Assembly: GCF_014191375.1 (NCBI RefSeq)
Contig: NZ_JACHWN010000012.1
Span: forward strand, 1 to 64,000
Reading direction: 5' to 3'
From: Mesorhizobium sp. RMAD-H1
Lineage (GTDB): Bacteria > Pseudomonadota > Alphaproteobacteria > Rhizobiales > Rhizobiaceae
Length of the DNA: 64,000 nt
The notes under the pieces are model-generated. The model did no database searches and was not told where the DNA came from. It saw only the letters and a list, made by a program, of their open reading frames with translations. The translations under genes and the position numbers were made by a program. Positions 45,568 to 55,064 of the stretch are shown piece by piece (position 1 is the stretch's first letter; every line of letters starts with the position of its first letter).

Positions 45568-45990
45568 TTACACCGCGCCGGCTTTCACCAAGCGGAAATC
45601 CGGCAGATCGCGGAGAGCCTTTTCGGGGCCGGCCGGCGAATAGACGACGAAAAGCTGCATCGGGCCGTCGCCGGTGTTGAGCGTCGAGTGATAGCGGCTT
45701 TCGGGAACATAGACCGTGCAACCCGGCCCGATCGTGCGCGTAACGGGTTCGCCGTTCTCGTCCTCGACCATCTGTTCGCCAATGCCCGAAATCACGAAAA
45801 TGATCTCCTCCGCCCCCGGATGGTTGTGACGGGCGTGGCCTTTTCCGGGGTTGACGTTCACAACGCCGCCAGAAAAGCGCGTTGCGCCATTGACCTCCGG
45901 CCCGACCGTCAGGGCCAGCCGTCCCCAGTCGAAGCCGAAGGCATCCACTTCGCCGGGATTAACGAAGAATTGCCGGCCATTGCTGCTCAT
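45568..45990 (-). CDS. Cupin-domain protein
   Basis: 140 aa, a single cupin barrel. Motif 1 is HARHNHPGAEEIIFVISG (two His and one Glu metal ligands) and motif 2 PESRYHSTLNTG (His). A metal-dependent enzyme or a sensor is possible. It is 23 bases downstream of the PEP-hydrolase-like gene and last in that minus-strand operon. It converges on the M24 gene with about 40 bases between. Confidence 0.85.
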   Translation of the reverse strand: MSSNGRQFFVNPGEVDAFGFDWGRLALTVGPEVNGATRFSGGVVNVNPGKGHARHNHPGAEEIIFVISGIGEQMVEDENGEPVTRTIGPGCTVYVPESRYHSTLNTGDGPMQLFVVYSPAGPEKALRDLPDFRLVKAGAV

Positions 45991-46013
45991 GTCGCTTTCC
46001 TCCCTGCAAGACC

Positions 46014-46856
46014 TTACATAGGTGCGCGCAGCGGCAGCGCCTTGAACGCCGCCGTCTGCTCGCGGATTGCCGCCTCCGCAGGCAGGCGTTCCATCGAGCT
46101 CGCACCAAAAAAACCGTGGATTCCATTGCAGCGCTCAAGGACATAGCGCGCGTCGTCAGGCATGGAGATCGGCCCTCCGTGGCAGAGCACGATAATGTCC
46201 TCCCGGACGGCCCTGGCCCCAGCTGCAATGGCGTCGATCTCCGTCACACACCGGTCCAGTGATTTGGCCGAGGATGCGCCGATGGTACCGCCGGTGGTCA
46301 CCCCCATATGGGCGACTACGACATCGGCACCGGCGCGCGTCATCGCGGCCGCCTCTTTAGGATTGAAGACATAGGGTGTGGTCAGGAGATCGAGATCATG
46401 CGCGGCGGCAATCATGTCGACCTCCAACGCATAGGACATGCCGGTCTCCTCGAAACTCTGGCGCATCACGCCATCGAAGAGGCCGATCGTCGGGAAATTT
46501 TGGACGCCGGAGAAGCCCATGTCCTTTAACTCGCCCAGGAACCGTGGCATCAGCACGAAGGGGTCGGTTCCGTTGACGCCTGCAAGCACTGGGGTCTTTT
46601 TCACCACCGGCAGCACCTCGACCGCCATCTCCTTTACGATCTCGTTGGCATTTCCGTAGGCGAGCAGGCCGGCGGCGGAGCCGCGACCGGCCATGCGGTA
46701 ACGGCCCGAATTATAGATGATAATGAGGTCGACTCCGCCGGCCTCCTCGGCTTTGGCGGACAGGCCGGTTCCGGCACCGCCGCCGATGATGGGTTTGCCC
46801 TCGCCGATCATCTTTCGGAATGTCTCGAGAATTGCCTTGCGTGGAATGGCGGGCAT
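46014..46856 (-). CDS. Phosphoenolpyruvate hydrolase-like TIM-barrel protein
   Basis: 280 aa with an N-terminal [18 protein letters not shown] segment, [13 protein letters not shown], and a [13 protein letters not shown] stretch. This matches the family annotated as PEP hydrolase-like or TIM-barrel signal transduction protein, which is regularly paired with or fused to Tm-1-like proteins. It is eight bases downstream of the Tm-1-like gene here, reproducing that pairing. Biochemical function of the family is poorly known. Confidence 0.88.
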   Translation of the reverse strand: MPAIPRKAILETFRKMIGEGKPIIGGGAGTGLSAKAEEAGGVDLIIIYNSGRYRMAGRGSAAGLLAYGNANEIVKEMAVEVLPVVKKTPVLAGVNGTDPFVLMPRFLGELKDMGFSGVQNFPTIGLFDGVMRQSFEETGMSYALEVDMIAAAHDLDLLTTPYVFNPKEAAAMTRAGADVVVAHMGVTTGGTIGASSAKSLDRCVTEIDAIAAGARAVREDIIVLCHGGPISMPDDARYVLERCNGIHGFFGASSMERLPAEAAIREQTAAFKALPLRAPM

Positions 46857-46864
46857 CTTGCCTC

Positions 46865-48061
46865 TCAGTGGTGGGAGATTTCGAGAAAGGCCGCGGTTGC
46901 GGCATCGGCGAAAGCAGGGTCGTTGATGTGCGATGGCAGCCGCATGATCCTGCGCCTGGCGGTCTGGCGGATGGTCGTTTCGAGCGCCAGGAAGAGCGCT
47001 GCGTCGGCTTCGGGGTCGAAGAAGGCGCCCCCTTCAATATCGAGTGCCGAAACGCCCTTTTCGGGGATCAACAGCCGGACCTCTCCTTCGCAGGTATTCA
47101 GCTTATGGCCGATCCACTCGCCCAGAATGCGGCACTCGTCGGGCGTCGTGCGCATGAGTGTAACATTGGGGTTGTGCCGGTAGAGATTGCGCTGGCGCAA
47201 TTGCGGCGGGATCGTTTCCGGCGCCCAGAAATTCACCATGTCGAGCGCGCCGACAGAGCCCACATAGGGAAGGCGGGTGCGGGCGACGGCGCCCAAACGA
47301 TCTTGCGTGGCGGGCAAGACGCCGCCAAACAACAGGTCGCATATCTCGGTTGTCGTGATGTCGACGATGCCTGTCAGCACGCCACTGTCAGCCAGTTTCT
47401 CCATCGTGCGGCCACCGGTGCCGGTGGCATGGAAGACCATGCAGTCATAGCCATCCCGCAGGCGCTTTGCGATGGCCGTGACACAGGGAGTCGTCACACC
47501 GAACATGGTAAGGCCGATCGAAGATTTTGAACTTTGGTGCTTGGCAGGATGCGCAACCATTCCTGCGAGTGCCTGAGCAGCATTGTGCAGGATGAGACGG
47601 CTAAGGCCGTTCAGCCCTGCGATATCGGTTACCGCCGGTATCATGACGATGTCGGAGATGTCGACATAAGGGGACACGTCTCCTGAAGCCAGGGTCGAGA
47701 CCATCAGCTTGGGAATGCCGTAGGGCAGTACCCGCATTCCGGCCGTAATGATCGAGGTGCCACCCCCGCCTCCGATGCCGATGATTCCGCCGACATCCTC
47801 CCGCGAGGCGAGAAAGCGGCTGAAGGCTGTTCCCATTGCTGCAACGGCGGCTCCGCGATCATCGAGGCCGAGAACCGCCGTGACGCCGTCGGGATGAAAG
47901 GCCGCTACGTCCGCGGCCGGGATATCAGAATCGAAGATCGAAGGACGCGTGCCAACGTCGACGCGGGCCAACGGCAGCCCACGATCCTCGATCAGGGTGG
48001 CAAGAAAGGACAATTCCTCCGCTTTGGTGTCGGCCGTACCGACCACATAGATCCGTTTCAA
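46865..48061 (-). CDS. Tm-1-like ATP-binding domain protein (UPF0261)
   Basis: 398 aa from a TTG start at 48061, chosen because GGGAGG lies five bases before it and the protein then begins [17 protein letters not shown], the family's normal N-terminus. Conserved [15 protein letters not shown] and [15 protein letters not shown] segments are present, the latter typical of the plant Tm-1 resistance protein family. First gene of the three-gene minus-strand operon (Tm-1-like, PEP-hydrolase-like, cupin). Divergent from a TetR gene that probably controls it. Bacterial role unknown. Confidence 0.88.
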   Translation of the reverse strand: MKRIYVVGTADTKAEELSFLATLIEDRGLPLARVDVGTRPSIFDSDIPAADVAAFHPDGVTAVLGLDDRGAAVAAMGTAFSRFLASREDVGGIIGIGGGGGTSIITAGMRVLPYGIPKLMVSTLASGDVSPYVDISDIVMIPAVTDIAGLNGLSRLILHNAAQALAGMVAHPAKHQSSKSSIGLTMFGVTTPCVTAIAKRLRDGYDCMVFHATGTGGRTMEKLADSGVLTGIVDITTTEICDLLFGGVLPATQDRLGAVARTRLPYVGSVGALDMVNFWAPETIPPQLRQRNLYRHNPNVTLMRTTPDECRILGEWIGHKLNTCEGEVRLLIPEKGVSALDIEGGAFFDPEADAALFLALETTIRQTARRRIMRLPSHINDPAFADAATAAFLEISHH

Positions 48062-48169
48062 GCAACCTCCCGCGGCGACCCGTTCTTCTGTTTTGCCGCT
48101 TGCGCCCTTATTGCAGTGGCAGGTTCCGCCGCTTATTGCAATTTTTTGAGACGCGCGTATCATATTGAT

Positions 48170-48811
48170 ATGGATATCTCACGTCAATCAACCGAATTGC
48201 TGCAGGAAAACAAGCGAGGCCCGCGGGCAAGAACCCGCCGGCTGATGCTTGAAACAGCGATCCGGCTCATGCAGGCAGGTGAAACGCCATCGGTCAGCGA
48301 GGTGGCCGAGGCAGCCGAAGTTTCCCGAGCTACCGCGTATCGCTACTTCCCCAGCCAAACGGCGTTGGTCAATGCTGTGGTCGACGAGGCTCTGGGGCCG
48401 ATCTTGAATTGGAAGAGCCGATCGCCTGATGCCGTGGAGCGGATCGAGGACCTGTTTCGGACTTCGCTACCACGTATCGACATGTTCGAGGCCACGTTCA
48501 AGGCTGCGCTCAAGCTGTCGCTGGACCAATGGGGGCAGCGTAAATCAGGGACGCCGGGAGCCGAGCCGCAGTTCATGCGCGGCCACCGTGTGCACCTTCT
48601 GCGCCAGGCGCTTGAGCCGCTGCGGGCGCAATTGCCCCAAGAGGAGGCCGACCGGCTTGTCCAGGCGCTGTCGCTGATCTTCGGGATCGAGGCACTGGTG
48701 GTGCTCAAGGATATTTGGGGTCTGGGCAGCAAGGAGGCAGAGCGGGTAACGACCTGGGCTGCCCTCGCACTGGTACGCGAAGCAATGCGGTCAGCAGGGA
48801 AGGAGGGGTGA
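48170..48811 (+). CDS. TetR-family regulator
   Basis: 213 aa with a standard TetR helix-turn-helix (SVSEVAEAAEVSRATAYRYF, about residues 43-62). ATG 48170 has no ribosome site and sits in a small palindrome, CATATTGATATG (48161-48172), so translation might be leaderless or autoregulated. It is divergent from the Tm-1-like operon, which it likely represses. An alternative is a start upstream with a longer N-terminus, but that text lacks coding character. Confidence 0.85.
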   Translation: MDISRQSTELLQENKRGPRARTRRLMLETAIRLMQAGETPSVSEVAEAAEVSRATAYRYFPSQTALVNAVVDEALGPILNWKSRSPDAVERIEDLFRTSLPRIDMFEATFKAALKLSLDQWGQRKSGTPGAEPQFMRGHRVHLLRQALEPLRAQLPQEEADRLVQALSLIFGIEALVVLKDIWGLGSKEAERVTTWAALALVREAMRSAGKEG

Positions 48812-48823
48812 AGGGCAGGGCTA

Positions 48824-48840
48824 ATCTGGCCAGACCAGAT
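48824..48840. promoter_or_regulatory. FadR-type operator candidate, site 1
   Basis: ATCTGG-CCAGA-CCAGAT, a perfect palindrome of 6-bp arms with five-base spacer. It shares spacing and core with three other sites (48990, 58924, 59101). It lies 13 bases after the TetR stop and about 315 bases before the binding-protein gene. Being a hairpin downstream of a gene, it could alternatively be part of a weak terminator. Confidence 0.45.
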
Positions 48841-48989
48841 CGGCTATCCCCTTGTTGAGAGAAACCCCTCATTCGATGAGGAAGACGCAGAGGATTATTT
48901 AAAAATTCCCCCAAAAACGGGGGTTATGAGCGGATTTATCGACAAGTCGAAGTAATATAATGCCAATAGCCGCTTGACTGAAAACGTAA

Positions 48990-49006
48990 TTTGGTACTAC
49001 CAGATT
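48990..49006. promoter_or_regulatory. FadR-type operator candidate, site 2 (ABC operon promoter)
   Basis: TTTGGTACTACCAGATT, 16 of 17 bases identical to 59101-59117. On the other strand it reads ATCTGG-TAGTA-CCAAAT. It lies just after a TTGACT box (48974-48979), so binding would block the promoter of the ABC operon. The leader to the first gene is about 150 bases. Confidence 0.72.
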
Positions 49007-49153
49007 AGCTTAAGAGCAGGAAGAACAAGCGGCTTCAGGGGAATTGGTGAACAGGTGAGGAGGCCTGTCTGCACAATAACCTTGGATGAAGCCTTCTGGA
49101 GAAGTGGGAGTTTAGGCGCGGAAAAGTTCAAGTACAAAAATGGGAGGAACATT

Positions 49154-50461
49154 ATGCGCAAGGGAATGAAAGGCTTATTTGCGGGCATTTCGCTGCTTGC
49201 CTTCGGGACATCGGTAAGCGCGCAGGAACTGACGATCTTCTGGGCCGAGTGGGACCCTGCGAATTATCTGCAGGAATTGGTGAACGAATACGAGGCGGAG
49301 ACCGGCGTCAGAGTTACTGTCGAGACCACGCCGTGGGCCGACTTCCAGACGAAGGCATTCACCGAGTTCAACGCCAGGGGATCGGCCTATGATATGGTCG
49401 TGGGAGATTCCCAATGGCTGGGGGCCGCCTCCGAGGCCGGCCACTATGTCGATCTCACCGACTTCTTCAACAAGCACAATCTGAAGGAGGTGATGGCCCC
49501 GGCAACGGTGAAGTACTACGCCGAGTACCCCGCGGATTCCGGCAAGTACTGGGCGATCCCCGCCGAAGGTGACGCGGTGGGCTGGTCCTATCGCAAGGAC
49601 TGGTTCGAGGATCCCAAGGAGATGGAGGCGTTCAAGGCCAAATACGGCTACGACCTCGCTCCACCAAAGACATGGAAGGAACTCCGTGACATCGCCGAGT
49701 TCTTCCATCGCCCCGACGAGAGGCGCTACGGCATCGCCATCTACACGGACAATTCCTATGACGCCCTCGTGATGGGCGTCGAGAACGCAATCTTCTCATG
49801 GGGCGGGGAGCTCGGCAACTACGCGACCTACCAGGTCGACGGCATCATCAACTCCGAGAAGAACGTACAGGCGCTGGAGGCCTATCGGGAGCTCTATGGT
49901 TTCTCGCCTCCCGGCTGGGCGAAGGCCTTCTTCGTGGAGGACAACCAGGCGATCACGGAAGGCCTGGCGGCTATGAGCATGAACTATTTCGCCTTCTTCC
50001 CAGCGCTTTTGAACGAGGCGACCAACCCTCACGCCAAGAACACCGGCTTCTTTGCCAATCCGGCCGGACCGAACGGAGATCAGTTCGCGGCGCTTGGCGG
50101 GCAGGGCATCTCGATCGTGTCCTATTCGCAAAACCAGGAAGAGGCGTTCAAATTCCTGGAGTGGTTCGTCAAGGACGAAACGCAGAAGCGCTGGGCCGAG
50201 CTCGGCGGATACACGGCGAGCGCCGCGGTTCTGGAATCCGATGAGTTCCAGAACGCCACGCCCTACAACAAGGCCTTTTATGAGACCATGTTCAAGGTGA
50301 AGGACTTCTGGGCGACGCCGGAATATGCCGAACTGCTGATCCAGATGAACCAGCGCATCTATCCTTACATCACCGCCGGACAGGGAACGGCGAAGGAAGC
50401 GTTAGACGCCTTGGCTGCCGACTGGAACGCGACCTTCAAGAAGTACGGCCGCACGCAATAG
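49154..50461 (+). CDS. ABC transporter substrate-binding protein (family 1 carbohydrate type)
   Basis: 435 aa with a Sec signal peptide (SVSA-QEL, about residue 25) after a GGGAGGA ribosome site. The mature protein has the UgpB/MalE-like fold: LQELVNEYEAETGVRVTVET near the start, DMVVGDSQWLG, WAIPAEGDAVGWSYRKDWF and the hinge region. Size and motifs fit large-sugar or polyol binders. First gene of the operon SBP, permease, permease, small membrane protein, two ATPases, which is like the rhizobial glycerol GlpSTPQV system in having two ATPases. Confidence 0.92.
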   Translation: MRKGMKGLFAGISLLAFGTSVSAQELTIFWAEWDPANYLQELVNEYEAETGVRVTVETTPWADFQTKAFTEFNARGSAYDMVVGDSQWLGAASEAGHYVDLTDFFNKHNLKEVMAPATVKYYAEYPADSGKYWAIPAEGDAVGWSYRKDWFEDPKEMEAFKAKYGYDLAPPKTWKELRDIAEFFHRPDERRYGIAIYTDNSYDALVMGVENAIFSWGGELGNYATYQVDGIINSEKNVQALEAYRELYGFSPPGWAKAFFVEDNQAITEGLAAMSMNYFAFFPALLNEATNPHAKNTGFFANPAGPNGDQFAALGGQGISIVSYSQNQEEAFKFLEWFVKDETQKRWAELGGYTASAAVLESDEFQNATPYNKAFYETMFKVKDFWATPEYAELLIQMNQRIYPYITAGQGTAKEALDALAADWNATFKKYGRTQ

Positions 50462-50538
50462 TGGGCAAGGGGGCGGTCTGCCGCCCTCGTTCCCGGCGTG
50501 TTGAAGCGCATTACGGTTGGTTCTGGGAGGAGCAAGAC

Positions 50539-51447
50539 TTGGCGACTTTGACGATCAACACCACGCTTGACCCGCAGTCGCGCGCGGCGCGTCGCGGATT
50601 GAGCGATCTTATGATCAGGAATCTCTTCATTATTCCGACCATCCTGTTTCTGATCATCTTCAACATCTTTCCGCTGCTCTACTCGCTCGGCTACTCCTTC
50701 ACGGATTTCCGCGCGTCCACCAATGCACCGGCCAATTTCGTCGGGCTCGCCAACTACCGGGCGCTGCTCAACGACCCCTTCATCTGGTCGAACTTCGCCA
50801 TCACGGCGAAATACGTCATTGTCTCGGTGGTCGGCCAGGTGGTGGTCGGTTTCGGTGTGGCGATGCTGCTCAACCGCGGCATCCCATTCAAAGGGCTGAT
50901 TACCACGCTCCTCCTTCTGCCGATGATGCTGTCGATGGCGGTCGTCGGGCTGTTCTGGAAGCTGCTCTACGATCCCTCCTTCGGCATCATTAACTATGTG
51001 TTGGGGCTTGGCCGCTTCGAATGGCTGTCGAACCCAGATATGGCGCTCTATGCGGTCGCCATCACCGACATCTGGATGTGGTCGCCTTTCGTCATGCTGC
51101 TCTCGCTGGCGGGTCTCTCCGCGGTACCGAAGCATCTCTACGAGGCGGCGGCGATCGATCGCGCCGGGCCGTTCTACACTTTCTTCCGCATCACGCTTCC
51201 GCTGGTGGCACCGATCCTGATGATCGCGATCATCTTCCGCACCATGGAGGCATTCAAGACCTTCGACCTGGCCTACATCCTGACCAGCCAGCCGACGACG
51301 GAGGTGATCTCGATCCGGCTCTACAAGATGGCCTTCCAGGAGTGGCAGACCGGCATGTCCTGCGCGCTCGCCTACATCGTGCTGATCATGGTGATCGCGA
51401 TCACCAACATCTACGTGAAATACCTCAACAAGGTGAAGGAGCGCTGA
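50539..51447 (+). CDS. ABC transporter permease 1 (UgpA/MalF type)
   Basis: 302 aa, six helices, with the EAAAIDRAGPFYTFFRITLPLV coupling loop (EAA motif; about residues 210-230). I choose the TTG at 50539 because GGGAGGA ends eight bases before it; an ATG-like start at 50461 would add an uncharacteristic Arg-rich stretch. Non-ATG starts on this gene, just after the highly expressed binding protein, would lower its yield. Confidence 0.9.
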   Translation: MATLTINTTLDPQSRAARRGLSDLMIRNLFIIPTILFLIIFNIFPLLYSLGYSFTDFRASTNAPANFVGLANYRALLNDPFIWSNFAITAKYVIVSVVGQVVVGFGVAMLLNRGIPFKGLITTLLLLPMMLSMAVVGLFWKLLYDPSFGIINYVLGLGRFEWLSNPDMALYAVAITDIWMWSPFVMLLSLAGLSAVPKHLYEAAAIDRAGPFYTFFRITLPLVAPILMIAIIFRTMEAFKTFDLAYILTSQPTTEVISIRLYKMAFQEWQTGMSCALAYIVLIMVIAITNIYVKYLNKVKER

Positions 51448-51448
51448 G

Positions 51449-52408
51449 ATGGCGGCCGTCAAGACCGCGTCGGAGCGGGCCCTCAACAAGGTGGCGATCG
51501 TCGCCGTCCTCATCGTCACGCTGATTTTCCTGGCGCCGATCTACTGGATCGTGTCGACATCGTTCAAGCCACGCAACCTGGCGACCACGATCCCACCGAC
51601 CATTGTCTTCCAGCCGGAGATATCGCCCTTCGTGAAGTTGGTGCTGCGCCGTTCGCAGCTGCGCGAGCAGCCGACGCCGGAGGAGTACGCGGCAGCACCC
51701 TGGTGGGAGCGCCTGGTCTTCGACGGCGGCGAGAAAGTGGTGCGAGACGGCCGGGGTAACGCCCAGCTCTCAGGCTATCCCAGCCGCTTCCTCAATTCGC
51801 TGATCATCGCCATCACCTCCACGGTTCTGGCCGTCGGCATGGGGACCTTCACCGCCTACGGCTTCTCGCGCTTCAAGGTAAAGGGCGAGCAGGATTGGCT
51901 GTTCTTTATCCTGTCGACGCGCATGCTGCCGCCCGTGGTGGTGGCGATCCCGATGTTCCTGATGTACCGCGCCGTCGGCCTCAACGATACGCATGTAGGC
52001 CTGATCATCCTCTACACGGCTTTCAATCTCAGCTTTTCGGTGTGGCTGATGAAGGGATTCATCGACGAGATCCCGAAGGAATATGAGGAGGCGGCGCTGG
52101 TCGACGGCTACACGCGCATGGAGGCTTTCTTCAAGGTGGTGTTGCCGGAAGCGGCGACGGGAATCGCGGCCACCGCCGTGTTCTGCTTCATCACGGCCTG
52201 GAACGAATATGCCTTCGCGCTGATCATGACGCGCCGGGATGCACAGACCGCGCCGCCCTTCATTCCCAGCCAGGTCGGATCCGGCCTTCCGGACTGGACG
52301 GTGATCGCGGCCGGCACCTTCCTGTTCCTCCTGCCAGTGGCGATCTTCACCTTTCTTTTGCGCAACCATCTGCTGCGCGGCATGAGCTTCGGAGCAATTC
52401 GCAAATGA
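51449..52408 (+). CDS. ABC transporter permease 2 (UgpE/MalG type) with an extra loop
   Basis: 319 aa, begins one base after the stop of permease 1. It has the EEAALVDGYTRMEAFFKVVLP coupling loop and six helices. Between the first helix and the rest there is an extra charged loop of about 70 residues (RRSQLREQPTPEEYAAAPWW and following), longer than in typical MalG-like proteins and presumably periplasmic. Confidence 0.9.
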   Translation: MAAVKTASERALNKVAIVAVLIVTLIFLAPIYWIVSTSFKPRNLATTIPPTIVFQPEISPFVKLVLRRSQLREQPTPEEYAAAPWWERLVFDGGEKVVRDGRGNAQLSGYPSRFLNSLIIAITSTVLAVGMGTFTAYGFSRFKVKGEQDWLFFILSTRMLPPVVVAIPMFLMYRAVGLNDTHVGLIILYTAFNLSFSVWLMKGFIDEIPKEYEEAALVDGYTRMEAFFKVVLPEAATGIAATAVFCFITAWNEYAFALIMTRRDAQTAPPFIPSQVGSGLPDWTVIAAGTFLFLLPVAIFTFLLRNHLLRGMSFGAIRK

Positions 52409-52638
52409 GCTTCCGCACCCTGAACGAACGCTGGCTGCATCCGGTTTCCCAAGCGCTCATGATCTTCGGGATCGTGGCCCTGTGCCAGCCCTGGAGCTTC
52501 TTCCTGCACCGCTACGGGGTCACGCTGATCCTGATCGGCCTTGTCGGTTTTCTCATTACCAGCAAGATCGCGCCGGCGTCGAAAAGGACGGACGGCGGCG
52601 TATTCGATGTGTCGGATCACCACGAGGGCAAGGCATGA
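52405..52638 (+). CDS. Small two-helix membrane protein within the ABC operon
   Basis: 77 aa with two hydrophobic segments (ALMIFGIVALCQPWSFF and GVTLILIGLVGFLIT) and a charged tail. It overlaps the preceding gene by four bases (ATGA) and the next gene by four bases (ATGA), so it is firmly coupled to the transporter. Similar small proteins occur in some rhizobial two-ATPase importers; they may be accessory subunits. Not assignable to a named family. Confidence 0.72.
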   Translation: MSFRTLNERWLHPVSQALMIFGIVALCQPWSFFLHRYGVTLILIGLVGFLITSKIAPASKRTDGGVFDVSDHHEGKA

Positions 52639-53741
52639 CGCAGATCGAACTTCGCGGTGTCCAGAAGTGGTTCGGCGCCGTCCAGGTCATCAAGGACATG
52701 AACCTGGCGATCGAAGGCGGCGAGTTCATCGTCATGCTTGGCCAGTCGGGCTGCGGCAAGACCACGACACTGCGCGCCATCGCCGGACTGGAGACGATTG
52801 ACGAGGGCGATATCCTGATCGACGGCAAGCCGGTCCAGCATCTCAAGTGCTCGGATCGCGACATCGCCATGGTCTTCCAGTCCTTCTCGCTCTATCCGCA
52901 CATGACAGTATACGAGAACGTCGCCTTCCCATTGCGGGCCACGCGTATAGGCAGGGGTGCCGTTGACAAGGCGGTACGTGAGATTGCGAAGGTCCTGCGC
53001 ATCACGGATCTGCTCGGGAGCAAGCCGTCGGCGCTATCGGGCGGCGACATGCAGCGCGTCGCCATCGGCCGCGCGCTGGTGCGCCAGCCCAAGGCGATGC
53101 TGATGGACGAGCCGATCGGCGCGCTCGACGCCAAGCTGCGCGAGGAGATGCGCGCCGAGATCAAGCGGCTGCATATCAAGCAGGGGTCGACCACCATCTA
53201 TGTCACGCATGATCAGGTGGAGGCGATGAGCCTCGCCGACCGGATCGTCATCATGCACGAAGGGGTGCTTCAGCAGATCGGCACGCCGGAGGAGGTCTAT
53301 GCCCAGCCGCAGAACCTGTTTGTGGCGCAATTCGTCGGCAGTCCGGTGATGAACGTCGTGCCCGCGCGCGTCAGGGAGGCGGCTGGTTCGGTGCGCATCA
53401 CCTTGGATGAGGCGACCGAGGGATTCCCGTTCCCAAGCGAACTATTGGCCAAGCTGAACGGACATGCGGTCGAAGGCAATCTCGCACTCGGCATCCGACC
53501 CGAAGGGGTGCTGGTTTCGCACGAGGCCCGCGAGGGCTATCTGCCCGTGGAAGCGCACATCATCGAGCCACTCGGCTCGCACGACATCGTCGACCTCAAG
53601 GTGGGCGAGGGGATGCTGCGGGCGCGCACGCCGGCCGGTTTCGTGCCTCGGGCGGGGGAACGGGTGCATGCCCGCATCGATCCCGCGCAGGCGCACTTCT
53701 TCGATACCAAGAGCGGCAAGTCGCTCGGGGTGAGGCTGTAA
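52635..53741 (+). CDS. ABC transporter ATPase 1 (MalK/UgpC type)
   Basis: 368 aa: Walker A GQSGCGKT (36-43), signature LSGGDMQRVAIGRA, Walker B AMLMDEPIGALD, H-loop VTHDQVEAMS, and a C-terminal TOBE/OB regulatory domain. The signature has Asp-Met where the typical form is LSGGQ. It pairs with the next gene; two different MalK-type ATPases in one operon imply a heterodimer, as in GlpS/GlpT. Confidence 0.92.
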   Translation: MTQIELRGVQKWFGAVQVIKDMNLAIEGGEFIVMLGQSGCGKTTTLRAIAGLETIDEGDILIDGKPVQHLKCSDRDIAMVFQSFSLYPHMTVYENVAFPLRATRIGRGAVDKAVREIAKVLRITDLLGSKPSALSGGDMQRVAIGRALVRQPKAMLMDEPIGALDAKLREEMRAEIKRLHIKQGSTTIYVTHDQVEAMSLADRIVIMHEGVLQQIGTPEEVYAQPQNLFVAQFVGSPVMNVVPARVREAAGSVRITLDEATEGFPFPSELLAKLNGHAVEGNLALGIRPEGVLVSHEAREGYLPVEAHIIEPLGSHDIVDLKVGEGMLRARTPAGFVPRAGERVHARIDPAQAHFFDTKSGKSLGVRL

Positions 53742-53753
53742 CGGGTATTGGCC

Positions 53754-54827
53754 ATGGCGCATATCGAACTTAAGAACATCACCAAGACCTTCGGCGACAA
53801 CACCGCGCTCAAGGGGCTCAATCTGGAGGTAGCGGACGGCCAATTCTTCGTGCTGCTCGGCGAGACGGGCGCCGGCAAGACCACCACACTGCGCATCGTT
53901 GCCGGCCTGGAGAAGCCGGACGACGGCACTGTGCTGATTGACGGGGTCGATGTCAGCAACTGGGGCGCGGCCGAACGCGACGTCGCGCTTGTGCTTCAGC
54001 AATACTCACTTTACCCGCGCTATACGGTCCGCGAGAACCTTGAGTTTCCTTTAAAATCCAAAATCCGTCGCGTCGAGCCGGCCGAGGTGAGCGAGCGCGT
54101 GGAGCGCGTCGCCAAGACCTTGCGCATCGACCATTTGCTTGACCGCAAGACGGACCGGCTCTCCGGTGGCGAAATGCAGCGCGTCTCGATCGGTCGGGCG
54201 ATCGTGCGCAAGCCGCGCGTCTTCCTCATGGACGAGCCGCTGTCGGCGCTCGACGCAAAGCTGCGCGAGGCGTTGCGCACCGAGCTCAAGAATCTCCAGA
54301 TGAATCTCGGGGCGACCTTTCTCTTCGTCACGCACGATCAGGTCGAGGCCATGTCCATGGGGGACCGGATCGGCGTGCTCGACCGAGGGCGCCTCGTCCA
54401 GGTCGGTACCCCGTCGGAAATCTATTCCAATCCGAAGAACACCTTCGTCGCCCGTGCAGTTGGCTCTCCGCAGATGAATCTCGTCGACGGTGCCATCAGC
54501 AGCGGAATTGCCATGGCCAACGCCGGCTTCAGCCTGCCGATCGCAACACACAATGGCAGTTTGGAAGGGCGCGGCTTGATTTTTGGGATCCGGCCCGAAG
54601 ACCTGTTCCTCGAAAGCGGAGCGCCCGCCCAGGCCAGAATCCATGACATCGAGAACCACGGCGTCGAGAAGATTGTCACGCTGCGGGCCGGCGAGAGCCT
54701 CATCCGGCTGACGACACCTGCGCATCAAAACCTTCAAATCGACCAAACCGTGCAGTTCTCCTGTAATCCAAACAAGGTGATCCTCTTCGACAAAGCAACG
54801 GGCAGGAGCCTGGCTCATCTGGCTTAG
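53754..54827 (+). CDS. ABC transporter ATPase 2 (MalK/UgpC type)
   Basis: 357 aa: Walker A GETGAGKT (36-43) instead of the usual GPSGCGKT, signature LSGGEMQRVSIGRA, Walker B VFLMDEPLSALD, H-loop VTHDQVEAMS, and a C-terminal OB domain (HDIENHGVEKIVTLRA). ATG 53754 is chosen; a TTG six bases earlier is possible. Last gene of the operon; the 237-base gap after it holds no gene. Confidence 0.92.
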   Translation: MAHIELKNITKTFGDNTALKGLNLEVADGQFFVLLGETGAGKTTTLRIVAGLEKPDDGTVLIDGVDVSNWGAAERDVALVLQQYSLYPRYTVRENLEFPLKSKIRRVEPAEVSERVERVAKTLRIDHLLDRKTDRLSGGEMQRVSIGRAIVRKPRVFLMDEPLSALDAKLREALRTELKNLQMNLGATFLFVTHDQVEAMSMGDRIGVLDRGRLVQVGTPSEIYSNPKNTFVARAVGSPQMNLVDGAISSGIAMANAGFSLPIATHNGSLEGRGLIFGIRPEDLFLESGAPAQARIHDIENHGVEKIVTLRAGESLIRLTTPAHQNLQIDQTVQFSCNPNKVILFDKATGRSLAHLA

Positions 54828-55064
54828 CACGGCATTGGCGGGGCTTGTTCGGCTGGCGCATTCTTCGTCGTCATCGCGAGCGAGGCGAGACCCGGGACCA
54901 TCGGCCGCCCGATCGTAAGGCAGGTCCGGTTCTCATCCGGTCGCTCGCCGGCGCTGTCCGGCCTTGTGTGGCGACCAGCCGCGCTTTTCAAAACATATCC
55001 GGGGCTCCGGCGTGCTTCGCTCCGTTGGCCGGGAAGACGACTGACGAGCAGCCTCAACCTGAAT

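Noticed and set aside
50365-51519. 384-codon open frame on the minus strand
   Set aside because: Antisense to the ABC permease genes; full of His/Asp/Gln/Arg shadow sequence.
54828-55064. GC-rich intergenic stretch resembling a rhizobial palindromic repeat element
   Set aside because: I see only one copy in the window and no clear long palindrome, so a repeat family cannot be supported.
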